Notes: generated by a model from the letters alone, not told the origin. A stretch of DNA of 64,000 nucleotides from Jeotgalibacillus sp. S-D1 (GCF_004358665.1 NZ_SMZR01000001.1:868001-932000); one strand, 5' to 3'. Shown: positions 9,248 through 19,001, numbered from the stretch's first letter. Made by a program: numbers and translations.

Positions 9248-10039
9248 TTAAAAATCAAAATCGCCAAATTCCGAACCGCTGAACATATTGTTTTTTTGTA
9301 CCATCTCGTATGTAATTTCTTCATCCGGGTCATGTCTTAATTCAATAATATAATCAAAATCATCAATTGAATACTCTGAGTTTTCTACAAATACGTCTGG
9401 ATGCTCGATCACTTTCACTGCAGGCATACGCATAATTTCACGCACGAGCTGCCAATGCTGTTCACTCGCTCGTCTTGTGGAAACGACACCATCGATAATA
9501 AATAAATTGTTTTCATTATATTCATCTTCAATTAACTTGTCACGTATTGTTTGTTTTAGCAAAGTAGAAGATACAAATAGCCATTTTTTATTGGCACAGA
9601 CGCTTGCAGCCACAATCGATTCCGTTTTTCCTACCCGGGGCATTCCGCGGATTCCAATAAGTTTATGACCTTCCTGCTTATATAATTCTGCCATGAAGTC
9701 CACTAATAATCCCAGTTCGTCGCGAATAAACCGAAACGTTTTTTTATCATCAGCATCCCGTTGAATGTACCTGCCGTGCCTGACCGCCAAACGGTCTCTC
9801 AGCTTAGGTTCACGAAGCTTTGTCATCTGAATAGTGTCCATCGTGCTGATAATTGATTCAAGACGGGAAATCTGTTCATCATTCCTCGCTAAGAGAAGCA
9901 TACCACGTCTTCCCTCATCAACACCATTAATGGTCACAATATTAATTTCAAGCATTCCAAGTAATGAGGAGATATCACCAAGCAAACCAGGTCTATTTTT
10001 TTGGATTTCGTATTCTAAATACCATTCCTTTTTTTGCAT
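9248..10039 (-). CDS. ymfK: DUF3388 protein YmfK with N-terminal ACT-like domain
   Basis: 263-residue YmfK-family protein of unknown function. Residues about 5-75 look like an ACT-type small-molecule domain (GLLGDISSLLGMLEINIVTI). The rest is DUF3388, containing GIRGMPRVGKTESIVAAS, a P-loop-like glycine-rich stretch that could bind a nucleotide. It starts at ATG 10039. It lies between ymfJ (behind a terminator) and the rodZ-like gene, as in B. subtilis. No experimental function is known to me. Confidence 0.85.
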   Translation of the reverse strand: MQKKEWYLEYEIQKNRPGLLGDISSLLGMLEINIVTINGVDEGRRGMLLLARNDEQISRLESIISTMDTIQMTKLREPKLRDRLAVRHGRYIQRDADDKKTFRFIRDELGLLVDFMAELYKQEGHKLIGIRGMPRVGKTESIVAASVCANKKWLFVSSTLLKQTIRDKLIEDEYNENNLFIIDGVVSTRRASEQHWQLVREIMRMPAVKVIEHPDVFVENSEYSIDDFDYIIELRHDPDEEITYEMVQKNNMFSGSEFGDFDF

Positions 10040-10250
10040 ATGTTTGTCTCCTTCAAAAAGCGACTCATTTCGATAATGTTAACTTCTACCGTTAATAATA
10101 AAGCATTTTCCATCAATAGAAAAGAGAAACCCAATTAAGTTTCAAAAAAGATATACGATGAAATTCGTTCAACTGGTAATTTGTGCTTTATAAATATTTT
10201 TGCTTTAAAATGAAACCGAACAAAATTTTAACACTCATTATTTTCAAAAC

Positions 10251-10279
10251 AAAAAAGAGAGGGATATCCTCTCTTTTTT
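10251..10279 (-). terminator. Rho-independent terminator of ymfJ
   Basis: A 12-bp stem AAAAAAGAGAGG/CCTCTCTTTTTT (10251-10262 with 10268-10279) with a 5-nt loop has A/T tracts on both sides and so could work in both directions. The rest of the 10040-10315 gap shows no clear promoter to me. Confidence 0.85.
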
Positions 10280-10315
10280 AGCTGATTCATTTTTGAACAT
10301 ATGCTTTATTAACGA

Positions 10316-10576
10316 TTAGTGAGCTTTCGTTTCGCCTGTTGTTAAACGAAGCATTAAGTTCGCAAGCATATGTTGTTCTTCGGTGCTTGCCACAGACCAT
10401 AAATCAGCCATCACACGCTCCTGCTCATTTTTAGGGTCCACATTTTTTGCCAGATAGTCACCGATTTGAAAAGCAATATCGGACATTTTGCCTTTTTCCA
10501 TTCCGCCTTCTTTTGCATGAATGGCTTTGTCACCTAAAAAAGATTTCCACTGTTGCCAATTTTCCAGAACAGACAT
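10316..10576 (-). CDS. ymfJ: DUF3243 protein YmfJ
   Basis: 86-residue protein of the DUF3243 family, conserved in spore-forming Bacilli, with no assigned function. It starts MSVLENWQQWKSFLGDK and is rich in helix-forming residues, with no membrane segment. The open frame extends to 10624, but the ATG at 10576 follows AAGAAGGAGG by 8 nt and gives the family length. It sits 106 nt downstream of ymfI and is followed by a terminator. Confidence 0.85.
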   Translation of the reverse strand: MSVLENWQQWKSFLGDKAIHAKEGGMEKGKMSDIAFQIGDYLAKNVDPKNEQERVMADLWSVASTEEQHMLANLMLRLTTGETKAH

Positions 10577-10682
10577 GTTGTTTCCTCCTTCTTTTATCAT
10601 CGTCAAAAGCACGCATTTCCTCATTTAAAGGGTAAGCATACTTTTCATAGTATGAGGTAAGAAAGAAGGTACTATACATCAT

Positions 10683-11402
10683 TTATGCATGCCATCCTCC
10701 ATTTACTGATAAAACATGGGAGGTAATGTAGCTGGCGTCATTTCCTAATAAAAAAACAACTGCTCCGGCAATTTCATCAGTCAATGCCATTCGTCCCATG
10801 GGGATGCCGTCTTCAATGCTTAGCCGGTCCAACTCACTGTAATGAGCTGTCATTGATGTATTGACTGCTCCGGGTGAAACAGCATTTACTCTTACATTGG
10901 ATGGGGCAAGTTCTTTTCCCAGGGCTTTTACAAACGACTGCTGAGCTCCTTTAACGGCAGAATATAAAACTTCATAGGAAGCACCGGTTTCGCCCCAAAT
11001 TGAAGAAATAAATACGATTGATCCGGTTTTAGAACGGCGCATCCCTGGAATCAGCGCCCGAACAATACGTGCCGGCTGATAAACATGTGTTGCCCATAGC
11101 TCTTCCATCACAGTATCTGATGTTTCTTCCAGCAGCCCTTCATAGGTTTTGCCGCCTGCATGGACGATTGAGTGAACGTCGGTCAGCTGCTTAAGCATCT
11201 TGTCCACAGATTGTGAGGAAGATAAATCTGCCTGCACCGGTATAATATCATCCGGTTTTCCAAACTCCTCGATCGCCGCTGTGACCCGCTGTTCATTTTT
11301 ATGGTAGTGAGCGTAAACACACCAGCCCTCCCTGACCAATTTTTTTACAACAGCCATGCCAATGTCGCCGCTTGCACCTAATACGAGAACCCGATTATTC
11401 AA
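10683..11402 (-). CDS. ymfI: Short-chain dehydrogenase/reductase YmfI (3-oxoacyl-ACP reductase-like)
   Basis: 239-residue classical SDR. The cofactor motif GASGDIG is near the N-terminus, NAG is replaced by HAGG (around residue 83), the catalytic SSIWG is followed by Y-x3-K (YSAVK), and there is a PG motif (NAVSPGAVNTS). Homologues are annotated as FabG-like but substrates are unknown. The only sensible start is TTG at 11402, which overlaps the 3' end of ymfH by 8 bp, so the genes are coupled. Its constant association with the ymfF/ymfH peptidase pair suggests a shared but unidentified process. Confidence 0.88.
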   Translation of the reverse strand: MNNRVLVLGASGDIGMAVVKKLVREGWCVYAHYHKNEQRVTAAIEEFGKPDDIIPVQADLSSSQSVDKMLKQLTDVHSIVHAGGKTYEGLLEETSDTVMEELWATHVYQPARIVRALIPGMRRSKTGSIVFISSIWGETGASYEVLYSAVKGAQQSFVKALGKELAPSNVRVNAVSPGAVNTSMTAHYSELDRLSIEDGIPMGRMALTDEIAGAVVFLLGNDASYITSHVLSVNGGWHA

Positions 11403-12699
11403 CAGCCTCTTCTTCTTTCGGCAGAATAAAGAAGCTTGTCATTCTGTCTGGCTGTGCAAGATCCGCAAGTGCAGCCCCGATATCATCCTTCGATAAAGTT
11501 TCCAGGGTCGGTACTGCGTCAAATAAATCCATTTCATTAAAAGCATAGCGTGTAAACTGATTCGCAATAAACTCAGGTGAATTTAATGAACGCAAAAATC
11601 CGCCAATATTTTTCTTTTTCACAGAATTAAGCTGCTCCTCTGTGATGGAAGAATTTTTGGCCTCTTTCGCTAAAATGGTTTGTATTGTTTGGGATAATTT
11701 ATCAGGCTCTCTTGTGTTACCACCTATTAAAGCAAATCCAAAACCATATTCCTGCGAAAAATCAAACGTAAAGCTATCATCAATTAACCCTTCCTCATAC
11801 AGTTTTGTGTAATGAGAGGAGGTGCGTCCAAACAGAACCTCGAGTGCTGTATTCACCGCTAACTCACGGCGCAGTAAATCATCCCCGGAAAGTTCAACAT
11901 TTGATGCCTTGAGCCCTACCATACATTTAGGCACTTGTACGTCCATGTTCAGCTGATGATGTTTACGGTTTACATTTGAAGGTTCATTTTCAAATTTTCG
12001 TTCAATTGGTGATTGCTGTTCATATGATTTTTCCTGCTGGGAGGAACGGACCTGCTCAATAATTTCATCCGGATTGACAGAACCAACAACAAAAAGCACC
12101 ATGTTCGAAGGATGATAAAATGTGTTATAGCATTGATACAAATGATCCTTTGTAATATCTGCTATTGAATCTACCGTTCCTGCAATATCAACCTTTACCG
12201 GATGGTTATGGTACATATTTTGTATAGTGCCAAAATAAAGACGCCAGTCGGCATTATCATCATACATTGTTATTTCCTGACCTATAATTCCTTTTTCCTT
12301 TTCTACTGTTTCTTCAGTGAAGTAAGGAGATTGCACAAAATCAATTAATGTAGCCAGGTTTTCTTTTACTTTGGATGTACTTGAAAACAAATAAGCGGTC
12401 CGTGTAAAGGAAGTAAATGCATTTGCAGAGGCTCCATTTTCACTGAATTGCTGAAAAACATCCCCATCTTCCTTTTCAAACATTTTATGTTCAAGGAAAT
12501 GCGCAATCCCATCAGGCACCTTTACAAAGTCCTTTTCATTCAGAGGTACAAATTGATCGTCAATCGATCCGTACTTGGTAGTAAAAGTTGCATATGTTTT
12601 ATTAAACTGCGGCTTCGGAAGAATATAGACAGAAAGTCCATTATCCAATTTTTCATAAAATAGCTCTTCTTGTAATTGATCGAATTTTTTCTTTTCCAT
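11395..12699 (-). CDS. ymfH: M16 family zinc metallopeptidase-like protein YmfH
   Basis: 434-residue insulinase/processing-peptidase family protein (AlbF/YmfH group). The inverted zinc motif HxxEH is intact as HFLEH (H67, E70, H71), followed by the distal Glu region EKGIIGQEITMYDD. It should therefore be the catalytic half of a pair with YmfF, which lacks the motif. The ATG at 12699 directly abuts the ymfF stop (TAAATG), with the ribosome binding site AAGGAGGAGG inside the end of ymfF. Substrate unknown; related pairs process peptides or pheromone precursors. Confidence 0.9.
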   Translation of the reverse strand: MEKKKFDQLQEELFYEKLDNGLSVYILPKPQFNKTYATFTTKYGSIDDQFVPLNEKDFVKVPDGIAHFLEHKMFEKEDGDVFQQFSENGASANAFTSFTRTAYLFSSTSKVKENLATLIDFVQSPYFTEETVEKEKGIIGQEITMYDDNADWRLYFGTIQNMYHNHPVKVDIAGTVDSIADITKDHLYQCYNTFYHPSNMVLFVVGSVNPDEIIEQVRSSQQEKSYEQQSPIERKFENEPSNVNRKHHQLNMDVQVPKCMVGLKASNVELSGDDLLRRELAVNTALEVLFGRTSSHYTKLYEEGLIDDSFTFDFSQEYGFGFALIGGNTREPDKLSQTIQTILAKEAKNSSITEEQLNSVKKKNIGGFLRSLNSPEFIANQFTRYAFNEMDLFDAVPTLETLSKDDIGAALADLAQPDRMTSFFILPKEEEAVE

Positions 12700-13974
12700 T
12701 TAAGCCTCCTCCTTGCCAGTCAAAATATAGGTGGTGTCCAGCACGACTTTCTTGGATACACTTACAATTTCATCTTTGGAAACCGAATCAATCCGCTCGA
12801 ACCAGTCATCAATTGTAAAGGAAGTTCCAGCCATAACACTTTGGTAATGTATTTCCACTATACCTCTTGCAACATCCAGTGTTTCAAGCATCTGGTTTTT
12901 CATTACAGCCCTTGTTTGTTCAAGCTCTTTGTCAGATATATCTCCATTTTGAATAGCTGTTAGCTGCTCTTGAATAATAGTATCAGCACGGTCTATTTTG
13001 CCAGGGTCCACCCCTGACATAATTAAAATTAAACCTTTATGGCTTTCAATTCTGCTTGCTGCATAGTAAGCAAGACTTTCCTTTTCACGCACATTTATAA
13101 ATAGCTTGGAGTGCGGAAAGCCGCCCAAAATCCCATTCATCATAACAAGCGGAATGTAATCATCTTCACCATAAACGGTGCCCGTCCGGTATCCGATGTT
13201 AAGCTTGCCCTGCTTAACTGATTGTCTTTCTACTATTTTTTTAGGTTCTTCTTTTGGTTTGTATTCAGCTTTCTCACTGGATAATTCATCCCGCGTTTGA
13301 AATGGAAGCTTCTCTTCGCAAGCCGGAAGCATCTTTTCCTCTTCTATGTCTCCAACGATATAAAGGTCAATTGTATCTTCAGACATCATCTTTTTATAAA
13401 CATTAAAAAGAGATTGGGGAGTAATAGAGTCCACGTCCTCGATTGATCCGTTCGGCTGTAATGCAAATGCTTCCCCCTCGCACATTTCCTCAACTAATCG
13501 CTGGGATGCATAACGCATTTTATCATCTCGTGCAGACTCCAGACGCTGTTTAAGCGTGCGCTTTTCCTGCTCAACAATTTTTGAAGAGAACCCGTCATTT
13601 TCCACCAACGGATTAAAAAGCACTTCAGATAATACATGCAGCCCTTCAATTGTTAACGGAGTGCTGTCTTTTAAATAGCGCTCATTTGCCACATCAACTG
13701 AAAAACTTAAGATATGGGACTCGCCTTTTTTGCCGACATCAACCTGGGCATTAGCTCCATACAAATCATCCAAATGCGTTCGAAAAGCAGCAGTTGTCGG
13801 CCACTTTTTGGTTCCGCTTTGAAGCACATAAGGAAGTAAAGCTCTGGCAGTCACATCTTCTTTTCTTAGAGGCGCTCGAAATTTTAGTACCATTTGATTT
13901 GTTTTAAATTGTTTAGTTGGAATGGTATGAATCGAGAAGCCTTGATATTTCACCGTTTTTGGTTCAATTGTCAT
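12700..13974 (-). CDS. ymfF: M16 family peptidase-like protein YmfF (non-catalytic partner)
   Basis: 424-residue M16-fold protein. The HxxEH zinc motif expected near residue 50 is absent (LLPYVLQSGTKKW in its place), so it is predicted to be catalytically inactive and to act with YmfH, like the inactive halves of other M16 heterodimers. An open frame extends to 14130, but the ATG at 13974 has AGAAGGAGC 7 nt upstream and the resulting length matches B. subtilis YmfF. The earlier part overlaps the nupQ terminator and is not coding. First gene of the ymfF-ymfH-ymfI run. Confidence 0.9.
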   Translation of the reverse strand: MTIEPKTVKYQGFSIHTIPTKQFKTNQMVLKFRAPLRKEDVTARALLPYVLQSGTKKWPTTAAFRTHLDDLYGANAQVDVGKKGESHILSFSVDVANERYLKDSTPLTIEGLHVLSEVLFNPLVENDGFSSKIVEQEKRTLKQRLESARDDKMRYASQRLVEEMCEGEAFALQPNGSIEDVDSITPQSLFNVYKKMMSEDTIDLYIVGDIEEEKMLPACEEKLPFQTRDELSSEKAEYKPKEEPKKIVERQSVKQGKLNIGYRTGTVYGEDDYIPLVMMNGILGGFPHSKLFINVREKESLAYYAASRIESHKGLILIMSGVDPGKIDRADTIIQEQLTAIQNGDISDKELEQTRAVMKNQMLETLDVARGIVEIHYQSVMAGTSFTIDDWFERIDSVSKDEIVSVSKKVVLDTTYILTGKEEA

Positions 13975-14094
13975 CGTTTCGCTCCTTCTGGCAGCTTTTA
14001 CCCACCGCCACCGCATCTTAGTATTTATATTCCATGTATTCACTATACATTCTAAGGAGCAAAAGTCACAAGTTAGAACATCAAATTCCCTATT

Positions 14095-14126
14095 AAAAAA
14101 AGCCCTGGCAATTACACCAGGGCTTT
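14095..14126 (-). terminator. Rho-independent terminator of the nup operon
   Basis: A 10-bp stem AAAGCCCTGG/CCAGGGCTTT (14099-14108 with 14117-14126) with an 8-nt loop is followed on the minus strand by T7. It starts 4 nt after the nupQ stop. Confidence 0.92.
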
Positions 14127-14129
14127 CCA

Positions 14130-15086
14130 CTATCTTTTTCCTTTTATATAAGGAGTACCAACTGCTTTTGGTGCATCGGCTCTTCCTATAAAACCTGCCA
14201 GCGCCAAAATCGTCAGTATATATGGAGCAGAAAGCAAAATCCAGTTTGGCACATCAGCCAAAAACGGGAAGCTTGAACCAATGATAGCTAAACTTTGAGC
14301 CAACCCGAAAAACAGGGCCGCTCCCATAGCACCAAGCGGATGCCATTTCCCGAAAATCACAGCAGCAAGAGCGATAAAGCCCTGTCCTGTAATGGTGATG
14401 CCACTGAAATCCTGGGTGATTGTCTGCGCATATACGCCTCCTCCAAGTCCGCCAAGAACCCCTGAGATAAACACGGCAAGGTAGCGCATCTTATAAACAT
14501 TAATCCCCATAGTATCAGCAGCAAGCGGATGTTCGCCCACGGAACGCAGCCTTAATCCGAAAGGAGTTTTAAATAAAATAAACCAGCCAGCTACCGCTGC
14601 GAGTATAGCCAAATATGAGGTTAAATAGTTGTTAAATAAGATTGGTCCAATCACCGGTATATCTGAAAGCACAGGGATTTTCGTGTAATACATCGGTACC
14701 GGAATTTTGCCGGTCTGTCCAGCTCCGTACCATGCTTTTACCAGGAAAACACCTAAACCTAAAGCAAGAAAGTTAATTGCTACACCACTGACCACGTGAT
14801 CGGCACGAAATGTGATCGTGGCAACAGCATGGATCAGGGAGAATATTCCCCCGATTCCCATCGCCACCAGTAAAGCTACCCAGGGCGTTCCCGCTCCGAA
14901 TGTTTCAGCGAATGTTATATTGAATACAACAGCTGAGAATGCCCCAATAACCATAAGCCCTTCAAGTCCAATGTTTACGACACCGGATCGCTCTGAAAAC
15001 ACACCGCCCAAGGCTGTGAAAATAAGAGGAGCTGATGCGAAAAGCATGGATTTAACCAATATTTCAATTGCAGATAACAGATCCAA
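14130..15086 (-). CDS. nupQ: Nucleoside-type ABC transporter permease
   Basis: 318-residue permease of the BMP/Nup (YufQ) family with about nine hydrophobic helices and the family sequence SERSGVVNIGLEGLM near the N-terminus. It pairs with NupP to form the channel of an ABC importer for nucleosides (guanosine and related in B. subtilis NupNOPQ). The start is TTG at 15086, directly after the nupP TAA, with AAGGGGGCG upstream; no better ATG exists. Last gene of the four-gene transporter set, followed by a terminator. In B. subtilis 168 the nup operon is elsewhere on the chromosome. Confidence 0.92.
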   Translation of the reverse strand: MDLLSAIEILVKSMLFASAPLIFTALGGVFSERSGVVNIGLEGLMVIGAFSAVVFNITFAETFGAGTPWVALLVAMGIGGIFSLIHAVATITFRADHVVSGVAINFLALGLGVFLVKAWYGAGQTGKIPVPMYYTKIPVLSDIPVIGPILFNNYLTSYLAILAAVAGWFILFKTPFGLRLRSVGEHPLAADTMGINVYKMRYLAVFISGVLGGLGGGVYAQTITQDFSGITITGQGFIALAAVIFGKWHPLGAMGAALFFGLAQSLAIIGSSFPFLADVPNWILLSAPYILTILALAGFIGRADAPKAVGTPYIKGKR

Positions 15087-16142
15087 TTATTTCGCCCCCT
15101 TTTTAAAACGTTGTAAAACATAAGCGATAATATAACTCGAAGCGACAAAGAAGATAATGATCGCAATAACGATTTCAACCAATTCAGTTGGAACTCCAGA
15201 CTCAATCGGCATGATGAGCGCACCTTGTTTTAATATTCCAAATAGAGCAGCAGCAAGTACCACGCCGATCGCAACATTTCCTCCGAGGAGAGCTACCGCA
15301 ATTCCATCAAATCCTACACCGGAAAAAGCGCTGTGAATAAAGGCGTAGCCAAATGTGCCAAGTCCCTCCATCGCCCCGCCAAGTCCTGCAAAAGCGCCGG
15401 AAATAACCATAGAAAAAACAATATTTCGATTGACATTCATACCTGCATACTCAGATGCATGCTGATTAAATCCTACAGAACGAAGTTCAAAGCCGGCAGT
15501 GGTTTTTTCAAGGATCAGCCAAAAGATAATTGCCCCTGCCAATGCCAGAAATATCCCAAAGTGCATCGTAGAAAATTCAGTAAGTGTTTCAAGAAACGGA
15601 GACTTTAATGAAGCGGTCTCCGGTACACGTTCAGTGGTGTTCTGCTGGTCAGAAATAACATAGCGCACCAAGTGGTTAACTAAATGAAGTGCTATATAGT
15701 TCATCATAATCGTGACAATTACTTCATGAACCCGAAAGCGTGCTTTTAAAATTCCGGGCACAAAAGCCCACAAAGCACCAGCTGCAGCTCCAGCCAAAAT
15801 AGACATAGGCAAATGGATAACTTTAGGCAAATCAAATGCCAGTCCAACCCATACTGAAGCGATCCAGCCAACTAATAACTGACCCTCTACCCCAATGTTA
15901 AAAAGCCCCGTACGGAAAGCAAATGCTACAGCAAGACCTGCAAAAATGTATGGTGTGATCTGCCTGATTGTTTCTCCAAGGTAAAAACTGTCACCCACGG
16001 CACCTTTTAACAGTGCGCTATAGCCTTCGAGTGGATTAAACCCGGAGATAATCATGACAATTGCACCGATAATTAATCCTAATATTACCGATATAACCGG
16101 TATGAGTATCTTTTGTACACGATTAAACATGCGTATCTTCAC
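15087..16142 (-). CDS. nupP: Nucleoside-type ABC transporter permease
   Basis: 351-residue permease of the BranchPerm/Nup (YufP) family. Its many hydrophobic helices include AFRTGLFNIGVEGQLLVGW, the conserved cytoplasmic coupling region. It forms a heterodimer with NupQ. The frame starts at GTG 16142 (AAAGGA upstream) and overlaps nupO by 20 bp. An ATG at 16130 with AGGTGA 8 nt before it is an alternative start four codons in. Overlaps on both sides indicate strict cotranslation with nupO and nupQ. Confidence 0.92.
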   Translation of the reverse strand: MKIRMFNRVQKILIPVISVILGLIIGAIVMIISGFNPLEGYSALLKGAVGDSFYLGETIRQITPYIFAGLAVAFAFRTGLFNIGVEGQLLVGWIASVWVGLAFDLPKVIHLPMSILAGAAAGALWAFVPGILKARFRVHEVIVTIMMNYIALHLVNHLVRYVISDQQNTTERVPETASLKSPFLETLTEFSTMHFGIFLALAGAIIFWLILEKTTAGFELRSVGFNQHASEYAGMNVNRNIVFSMVISGAFAGLGGAMEGLGTFGYAFIHSAFSGVGFDGIAVALLGGNVAIGVVLAAALFGILKQGALIMPIESGVPTELVEIVIAIIIFFVASSYIIAYVLQRFKKGAK

Positions 16143-17658
16143 CTGCTTCCTTTCGCTTCGATCCAGCCATTAATAAGCCAAGTTCCTGTTCTGTCGTTTC
16201 TTTTGGATCAACGATCGCAATAATATTTCCTTCATATATGACTGCAATGCGGTCACTGACATTCATAATTTCATCCAGTTCAAAAGAAAGAAGCAAAACA
16301 GCTTTTCCCTTATCACGCTGATCGATTAACCGCTGGTGAATAAATTCGATGGCCCCAACATCCAGTCCGCGGGTAGGCTGGGCAGCAATTAACAGATCAG
16401 GATCACGGTCAACCTCCCGGCCAATAATCGCTTTTTGCTGATTGCCTCCTGATAAAGCACGTGCCTCCGTGTATTCGGAGGGTGTTCTAACATCAAATTC
16501 TGCAATTAATTTTTTTGCTTTTTTATTGATCTCTTTGTTATTTAACATGCTCATTTTTGAGAAAGGAGTTTGATAATATGTTTGCAGAACCATATTCTCA
16601 CCAATCGGAAAATCCAGCACCAAACCGTGCTTGTGACGATCCTGTGGAATGTGGCCTATACCTGCTTCCGTGATTTTTCTTGGTTTAAGTGATGAAAGCT
16701 CTTTTCCACTCAGCTTAATGGAGCCTGAGCTGATTTTTCTTAAACCTGTAATGGCTTCAATCAATTCAGACTGACCATTGCCGTCCACACCTGCTATGCC
16801 AACAATTTCTCCTGCTCTGAGAGTAATGCTTAAATCCTTTACAGCATTTACTCCCCTTGCATCCTTTACATTCAGCTTCGTTATTTCAAGAACTGCTTCT
16901 TTGGGAACAGCCGTTTTTTTCTCTGTGCGAAACAGCACCTCCCGGCCTACCATAAGACTTGCCAGTTCATTGGGAGTTGTTCCTTCTACATCAAGAGTAT
17001 CAATCCCTACACCCTTTCGAATTACGGTGACCCGATCGCATACTTCAATAATTTCCTTGAGCTTATGAGTGATGAGAATAATCGATTTTCCTTCTGATAT
17101 TAATGTTTTAAAGATCTGGGTCAGTTCTTTGATTTCCTGAGGAGTTAACACCGCGGTTGGCTCATCAAAAATTAAAATTTCTGCACCTCTGTACAGTGTT
17201 TTTAAAATCTCCACTCTTTGCTGCATTCCTACTGAAATTTCCGCAATTTTAGCGTTAGGATCCACTTTTAGACCGTACCGGTCAGATATCTCCTTTACAT
17301 CCTTAACAGCTTTCTTCATATCGATGGTTACCCCTTTTTTGGGCTCCATGCCAAGAACAATATTTTCTGTAACGGTGAAAGGATCTACCAGCATAAAATG
17401 CTGATGCACCATCCCAATCCCTAAATCATTTGCAATGTTCGGGTTTGTAATGTTCACTTTTTTCCCTTTCACTTTAATTTCACCTTGCTCAGGCTGGTAC
17501 AGACCAAACAACACATTCATAAGTGTTGATTTCCCTGCTCCATTTTCACCTAGCAGCGCATGAATTTCTCCTTTTTTAAGCTGCAGCGTAATATTGTCAT
17601 TCGCTACAATTCCGGGAAATTCTTTGCGGATGTTTAGCATTTCAATGACGTATTCCAT
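16123..17658 (-). CDS. nupO: Nucleoside-type ABC transporter ATP-binding protein (tandem NBD)
   Basis: 511-residue protein with two fused nucleotide-binding domains. NBD1 has an intact Walker A (GENGAGKST, about 37-45), signature SVGMQQ and Walker B LIFDEPT. NBD2 has GVDGNGQS in place of Walker A (the Lys is Gln), an intact LSGGNQQ signature, and LLIAAQPT in place of Walker B. The family of sugar/nucleoside importers with tandem NBDs (RbsA, MglA type) also shows one degenerate site. The ATG at 17658 follows AAGGAGTGAG. It lies 211 nt after nupN, behind a terminator that probably lowers its expression relative to the binding protein. Confidence 0.93.
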   Translation of the reverse strand: MEYVIEMLNIRKEFPGIVANDNITLQLKKGEIHALLGENGAGKSTLMNVLFGLYQPEQGEIKVKGKKVNITNPNIANDLGIGMVHQHFMLVDPFTVTENIVLGMEPKKGVTIDMKKAVKDVKEISDRYGLKVDPNAKIAEISVGMQQRVEILKTLYRGAEILIFDEPTAVLTPQEIKELTQIFKTLISEGKSIILITHKLKEIIEVCDRVTVIRKGVGIDTLDVEGTTPNELASLMVGREVLFRTEKKTAVPKEAVLEITKLNVKDARGVNAVKDLSITLRAGEIVGIAGVDGNGQSELIEAITGLRKISSGSIKLSGKELSSLKPRKITEAGIGHIPQDRHKHGLVLDFPIGENMVLQTYYQTPFSKMSMLNNKEINKKAKKLIAEFDVRTPSEYTEARALSGGNQQKAIIGREVDRDPDLLIAAQPTRGLDVGAIEFIHQRLIDQRDKGKAVLLLSFELDEIMNVSDRIAVIYEGNIIAIVDPKETTEQELGLLMAGSKRKEAGEDTHV

Positions 17659-17807
17659 CCGGGCTCACTCCTTCTATTTGGTTATACGGTAAGTTGTCAG
17701 TTGATTGAGGTCCGACGTCTTGTGGCGCATTACTTTATAAAACTACTAAATGAAAATGGAAATTAAATTCCCCTCTTCAGTTAATATTCTTATACGGATC
17801 ATTTTCC

Positions 17808-17854
17808 AAAAAAAAAGAGAATTTCAGGCCGGGATTCCCCAGCCTTCCATTCTC
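17808..17854 (-). terminator. Intra-operon terminator after the binding-protein gene nupN
   Basis: A composite hairpin: GAGAAT/ATTCTC outer stem (17817-17822 with 17849-17854), a 3x3 internal loop, AGGC/GCCT, then GGG/CCC. It is followed on the minus strand by T9. It lies 15 nt after nupN and before nupO, fitting the usual arrangement in which partial termination gives excess solute-binding protein. Confidence 0.85.
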
Positions 17855-17869
17855 CGTATGCATTTGTAC

Positions 17870-18958
17870 TTATTCTAGAGTAGATGGAACTTCAATTTCT
17901 CCATCAAGAATTTTTTGCTCGTAGTCTGCCACTTCATCAAGAATTTCCTGAGAAAGGTTGTCCTGAGTTTCAGCAATTGAGATTCCTTCTTCTTCAATTC
18001 CGTACTCAATTACCTCTCCGCCAGGAAAATCCCCATCCATTGCGCGTTTTGAAATGTCCTGCACTGCTACATCTACACGTTTAACCATAGAAGTAAGGGT
18101 TACATTATAATCTTTACCGTCTGCTGAAAGAGCTCCCTCTTCAGCCTGATCGCGGTCAACGCCGATCACATAAACTTCTCTTTCAGGATCCTGCTTTTTA
18201 AGGTTCTTTGCTTCTGTAAAGACTCCGTTTCCTGTACCGCCTGCAGCATGATAAATAATATCATTGCCTGCGCCGTACATCGCAGCAGCCATCTGCTGGC
18301 CGCGGGCAGCATCACCGAAGCTTCCGGCAAACTTAATATCGACTACAGCATCAGGGTTAACTGCTTCAACACCAGCTTTAAAACCTGCAGCAAATTTGTT
18401 GATCAGATCCGACTCGACGCCGCCAACAAAACCAATTTTATCTGTTTTTGTCTGTAACCCAGCTGCTACACCTACAAGGAAAGAGCCTTCATGCTCCTTA
18501 AATGTTATCGAAGCTACATTATCACCTTTGCCTACAGAATCAACGATTGCAAAGTTGGTATCTGTCTGCTGAGCGGCAACCTGTTCAATCGCTTCCTGCA
18601 GCAGGAATCCAATACCAAACACAAGATCAAAGTCATTACGAACTGCAGTGTTTATGTTTGTAACATAATCAGCGTCACTTGCGGATTGGAAATAGTTATA
18701 GCCATCTGTTCCCTCTTTAAGTCCGTTTTCATCACCAAAAGCTACAAGACCTTCCCAAGCTGACTGGTTAAAAGATTTATCATCAACTCCGCCCACATCC
18801 GTTACCATTGAAACAGTAAAGTCGCCACCGGACTCTTCTCCAGAATTGCCGCCTTCACCGCTGTCAGATGTGTCAGCATCGTCACTACCACATGCTCCAA
18901 GAATTGTACCTGCTGCAAGAAACATTGATAGTGCTAAACCAAATTTGCGCTTTTTCAC
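17870..18958 (-). CDS. nupN: BMP-family nucleoside-binding lipoprotein
   Basis: 362-residue substrate-binding lipoprotein of the basic membrane protein (BMP/PnrA, YufN) family. The N-terminal signal [17 protein letters not shown] leads to the lipobox LGAC (lipid-anchored Cys at about 23), then an acidic Gly/Ser/Glu spacer and the periplasmic-binding fold ([20 protein letters not shown], typical of BMP proteins). It captures nucleosides for NupOPQ. The start is GTG at 18958, with GGGGGG about 10 nt upstream. It is 53 nt downstream of the regulator ymfC, so the two probably share a transcript. Confidence 0.93.
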   Translation of the reverse strand: MKKRKFGLALSMFLAAGTILGACGSDDADTSDSGEGGNSGEESGGDFTVSMVTDVGGVDDKSFNQSAWEGLVAFGDENGLKEGTDGYNYFQSASDADYVTNINTAVRNDFDLVFGIGFLLQEAIEQVAAQQTDTNFAIVDSVGKGDNVASITFKEHEGSFLVGVAAGLQTKTDKIGFVGGVESDLINKFAAGFKAGVEAVNPDAVVDIKFAGSFGDAARGQQMAAAMYGAGNDIIYHAAGGTGNGVFTEAKNLKKQDPEREVYVIGVDRDQAEEGALSADGKDYNVTLTSMVKRVDVAVQDISKRAMDGDFPGGEVIEYGIEEEGISIAETQDNLSQEILDEVADYEQKILDGEIEVPSTLE

Positions 18959-18978
18959 TTACAGTTACCCCCCAAATG

Positions 18979-19001
18979 ATTTTCGTGTATTAGTAGGAAT
19001 G
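18979..19001. repeat. Inverted repeat, arm 1 (between nupN and ymfC)
   Basis: The plus strand reads ATTTTCG, TGT, then ATTAGTAGGAATG. Without the TGT insert, its reverse complement is found at 19788-19807. The two arms bracket ymfC. This arm begins 20 nt upstream of the nupN start and ends 10 nt beyond the ymfC stop. Function unknown: it may be a regulator binding site, a long-range RNA stem or the scar of an insertion. Confidence 0.8.

Noticed and set aside
13975-14130. 52-codon N-terminal extension of ymfF
   Set aside because: Overlaps the nup terminator and reads unlike a peptidase; ATG 13974 has a clear ribosome binding site.
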